Positions 49,065-51,531 of a DNA stretch of 51,531 nucleotides are shown here, one piece after another; position 1 is the first letter of the stretch; every line of letters begins with the position of its first letter. This DNA comes from CAZQIC01 sp964593555. Lineage in GTDB: Bacteria; Bacteroidota; Bacteroidia; JAFLBG01. A program made the position numbers and the translations under genes. The stretch is from contig CAZQIC010000018.1 in assembly GCA_964593555.1 (NCBI GenBank), forward strand, positions 1 through 51,531, in the 5' to 3' direction. The notes under the pieces were generated by a model. It was not told the origin of the DNA. It ran no database searches and saw only the letters and a list, made by a program, of their open reading frames with translations.

Positions 49065-51482
49065 ATGCTTTTTCGATTACAGCGTTTATTTATTCTTATT
49101 TTTTTCCTGGTTATTTCCGGCAATGTAATTTCCGCTGATTCATCCCCGGATATGCTGAGAGGTAATGGCATGAATTTTATTGAGAACCGCGGACAGGTGG
49201 TTGATATGGCAAACAATTTACGTTCTGACATACTTTATACAGGCGAGTCCCGTGATATGAAAGTGTATTTACGAAAGGGTGGGATAAGTTATGTGATTAC
49301 AAAAGCAGAAGGTTTGACAGAGGGCGAAAATCATGAAATTGAATCAAAGCAAAAAAGCGGTATTCTTAAGGCTTGCCGCATTGATATGGATTTTATTGGC
49401 AGCAATATAAAAGTGAAGACGATAAATTCAGGAGCGGTAGAAGGAGTTACTAATTATTACTATCCTCATTGTAAAAATGGAATAACGGGAGTTGCGGGAT
49501 ATAATAAAGTTGTGTATGAAAATATTTATCCGAATATTGATATAGTTTTTTACGGAGAAAAAAACCAGGGATTAAAATATGACATTGTGATTAAGCCGGG
49601 AGGTGATCCCAATGATATAAAAATAAAATATACCGGGGCGGAGGGATTGGAAATTAAAAACGAAAAATTAATAATTAACAATTCACTTGGAGAAATAGTC
49701 GAAGAGTTACCGAAAGTGTATCAGAATATTGATGAAAAAATTGTTGATGTAAAGGCAAAATATATTTTAAACAACAATATCCTCAATTTTTCATTTTCAA
49801 TTTATAATTCTTCATTTCCATTAGTAATTGATCCATGGATTACCTATTACGGTGGAACAGGACAAGAGGCTACTACTGCAATTGCCACAGATGGCGGAGG
49901 AAATGTGAGTGTAACCGGAAGTACTTTCTCTCTTAATTTTCCTGTATCAACAGGCGCGTTTCAAACAATTTTGAATAATACGCAAACAGATGCTCATGTT
50001 GTAAAGTTCGATGCAAATGGAACACGTTTGTGGGCCACTTATTACGGAGGAAGTTTTGTTGACTCTGGAGAAGATATAATTTCTGATCCCGCGGGTAATA
50101 CTATTATTACCGGTGCAACGCAGTCAACAGATTTTCCTACAACTACCGGAGCTTTTCAGACGAACTTAGCTGCGTCCTCAGATGCTTTTGTTGTGAAGCT
50201 TGGCCTGACAGGTGTGCGGCTGTGGGCAAGTTATTATGGAGGTACGGATTATGATTGTGGTTTTGGTGTTACTTCAGATGCAACAGGAGATATTATTATA
50301 ACAGGAGAAACACAATCAACTAATTTCCCTGTATCAACAGGAGCTTTTCAAACAACATTAGCTTCCGGGGTCGGGTCTTCAGATGTATATGTGGTAAAGT
50401 TTGATCCAACGGGAACAAGAAAATGGGCGACATATTTAGGTGGCACTCAAGGAGAGACAGGTAGGGACATCACCTTTGATAGTGCTAATAATATTGATGT
50501 TGTTGGTACTACCGGTTCAGTGGATTTTCCTGTTACACCGGGCGCGTTCCAAACCATCATGACTGTATATCAAAAAGCAATTGATGCTTTCATTACAAAA
50601 TTTGATATTAACGGAAATCGTCTATGGTCAACGTATGTGGGAGGTGGTGATACGGATGAAGGAAACGATATTGCAGTTGATGCAAATGATAATATATCAA
50701 TTACAGGATCAACTGTTTCATTGGATTTTCCTGTAACAGCAGGTTGTGTGCAGTCTGTTTACGGTGGAGGATCCACAGATATTTTTGCCGCTAAATTTGG
50801 TTCCGCCGGAAATGCCCAATGGCTCACTTACCAGGGAGATGTATTTGATGAAGTTTATTCTTCCTGTGCCGCAGATCCTCAAGGAAATACATATGTATTT
50901 GGAGAGTGGGAGGATACTCCTGCTTCAAACCTTCCTGTTTTTCCCTGTGCGTTTCAACCTGTTCATGGTGGAACCGAAGATCAGTACATTACAAAATATG
51001 GACCTACGGGAAATATTATCTGCGGCACATACATTGGTGGTTCCGATGAAGATGATTTAGATGGGAATATGGGAGGTATCGCATATTACAATGGTTACAT
51101 GCATATAACTGCATTGTCGTATGGAACAAATTATCCGGTAACGAGTGGTGCCTTTCAAACTGCGTATGCAGGGTCACATGATTTAACTGTAGTAAAATTG
51201 TGTACGTACAACTGTGGTGATCCTAATCCCATTGTTGCCGATTTTTCGGGAAGTATAGATACGTTGTGTGTTGGCGTTCCAATGAATTTTAGTTCAACAG
51301 TGAATACGTGTGATACTATCAGTGTTCAATATAGCTGGGCATTCCAGGGCGCATCAATAAGTTCATCTACAAGTAAACATCCATCTGGTATTACATATAA
51401 TACGCCCGGTGTATATAATGTTAAGCTTTTTCTTACTTCACCCTGTACAGCGGATTCAGTAATTAAAGGGAGGTTCTATTAA
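49065..51482 (+). CDS. DUF7948-SBBP-PKD surface protein, 3' end interrupted
   Basis: 805 residues from the ATG at 49065, which gives a good signal peptide (LFILIFFLVISGNVISA). The N-terminal DUF7948-type domain begins MNFIENRGQV and ends PLVIDPWITYYGG. About nine SBBP repeats follow, each with WxTYxGG, GxDIxxD and IxITGxTxSxxFPVTxGAFQ, then a PKD domain (CVGVPMNFSS, YSWAFQG). Same architecture as the first 830 residues of the protein at 8868-13757. The chain stops at SVIKGRFY, where that paralogue goes on with SprB repeats and a sorting domain; the stop lies inside the right-edge repeat. The sorting signal is missing, so probably not secreted properly. Confidence 0.8.
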   Translation: MLFRLQRLFILIFFLVISGNVISADSSPDMLRGNGMNFIENRGQVVDMANNLRSDILYTGESRDMKVYLRKGGISYVITKAEGLTEGENHEIESKQKSGILKACRIDMDFIGSNIKVKTINSGAVEGVTNYYYPHCKNGITGVAGYNKVVYENIYPNIDIVFYGEKNQGLKYDIVIKPGGDPNDIKIKYTGAEGLEIKNEKLIINNSLGEIVEELPKVYQNIDEKIVDVKAKYILNNNILNFSFSIYNSSFPLVIDPWITYYGGTGQEATTAIATDGGGNVSVTGSTFSLNFPVSTGAFQTILNNTQTDAHVVKFDANGTRLWATYYGGSFVDSGEDIISDPAGNTIITGATQSTDFPTTTGAFQTNLAASSDAFVVKLGLTGVRLWASYYGGTDYDCGFGVTSDATGDIIITGETQSTNFPVSTGAFQTTLASGVGSSDVYVVKFDPTGTRKWATYLGGTQGETGRDITFDSANNIDVVGTTGSVDFPVTPGAFQTIMTVYQKAIDAFITKFDINGNRLWSTYVGGGDTDEGNDIAVDANDNISITGSTVSLDFPVTAGCVQSVYGGGSTDIFAAKFGSAGNAQWLTYQGDVFDEVYSSCAADPQGNTYVFGEWEDTPASNLPVFPCAFQPVHGGTEDQYITKYGPTGNIICGTYIGGSDEDDLDGNMGGIAYYNGYMHITALSYGTNYPVTSGAFQTAYAGSHDLTVVKLCTYNCGDPNPIVADFSGSIDTLCVGVPMNFSSTVNTCDTISVQYSWAFQGASISSSTSKHPSGITYNTPGVYNVKLFLTSPCTADSVIKGRFY
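51463..51482 (+). mobile_element. Candidate mobile-element terminus, right edge
   Basis: GGGAGGTTCTATTAA at 51468-51482 equals the minus-strand sequence at 50-36. A degenerate second unit, GGGGAGTTCTA, follows within the last 50 bases, as in transposase-binding repeats at element ends. The SBBP gene frame ends inside it. No transposase lies in the window. Confidence 0.4.
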
Positions 51483-51531
51483 GGGGAGTTCTAAAAATAG
51501 AATGTTAAAAACAATCTAATAAAATCGTATC

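Noticed and set aside
1..51531. tRNA or rRNA genes
   Set aside because: No cloverleaf, CCA-adjacent acceptor pattern or rRNA signature noticed in any gap by eye; a tRNAscan search would settle it.

Overview
The window is AT-rich DNA from a Bacteroidota (Bacteroidetes) bacterium with a type IX secretion system (T9SS). Three observations support this: secreted proteins ending in T9SS type A or gliding-motility-type (type B) C-terminal domains; promoters of the Bacteroidota form TTG-N20-TAnnTTTG with very short leaders; and SprB-repeat/PKD/SBBP adhesins, porin-type barrels and several families of short palindromic repeats typical of the phylum. No rRNA, tRNA, CRISPR array or complete insertion sequence is visible. 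Both ends of the window carry the same 15-bp sequence in inverted orientation, and each copy interrupts a gene, so the window probably stops at two copies of one mobile element.

Layout. 1-1939 (-): an AdoMet-decarboxylase-like enzyme followed without gaps by two zinc-ribbon DUF4178 proteins, part of a polyamine-linked module that would continue off the left edge. 2004-5236 (-): a methyltransferase-glycosyltransferase fusion coupled to a membrane glycosyltransferase with a fascin-like tail. 5296-7661 (-): an outer-membrane barrel and a helical-repeat protein. 7847-17082 (+): secreted T9SS cargo, comprising a small type B protein, a 1629-residue SBBP/PKD/SprB adhesin and a thermolysin-family protease. 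17088-21307: housekeeping and stress genes (AlkC, a flavoprotein, a Gre-like factor, VF530, OsmC), a frameshifted response regulator and a newly noticed 53-residue coupled ORF. 21571-24956 (-): a PKD protein split into two frames exactly at an A_AAA_AAC slippery heptamer. 25332-30137 (+): Tex, a Bro-N/DinD-like gene inserted with a duplicated tex 3' end, a lipoprotein esterase and a barrel.

30383-39665 is a defence island. A Xre regulator gene heads a leftward unit (MazG-like pyrophosphohydrolase, then a GIY-YIG/DUF2075 helicase with a LexA-type self-cleavage domain) and is divergent from a type III restriction-modification pair; a perfect 9+9 bp operator-like palindrome lies between them. 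Next come an AbiF/Abi_2 HEPN protein with a structured leader RNA and a VapBC toxin-antitoxin pair. The AbiF-RNA pair and the LexA-type helicase are the most interesting systems here.

39691-51482 returns to chromosomal genes. They include WalJ, a five-gene FkbH/ACP/VOC/MBOAT/SGNH operon that looks like a pathway for loading a small acyl or glyceryl unit on a carrier protein and transferring it to an envelope acceptor, a MEDS-domain protein, a second helical-repeat paralogue, a secreted T9SS esterase and a second SBBP adhesin cut off at the right-edge element.
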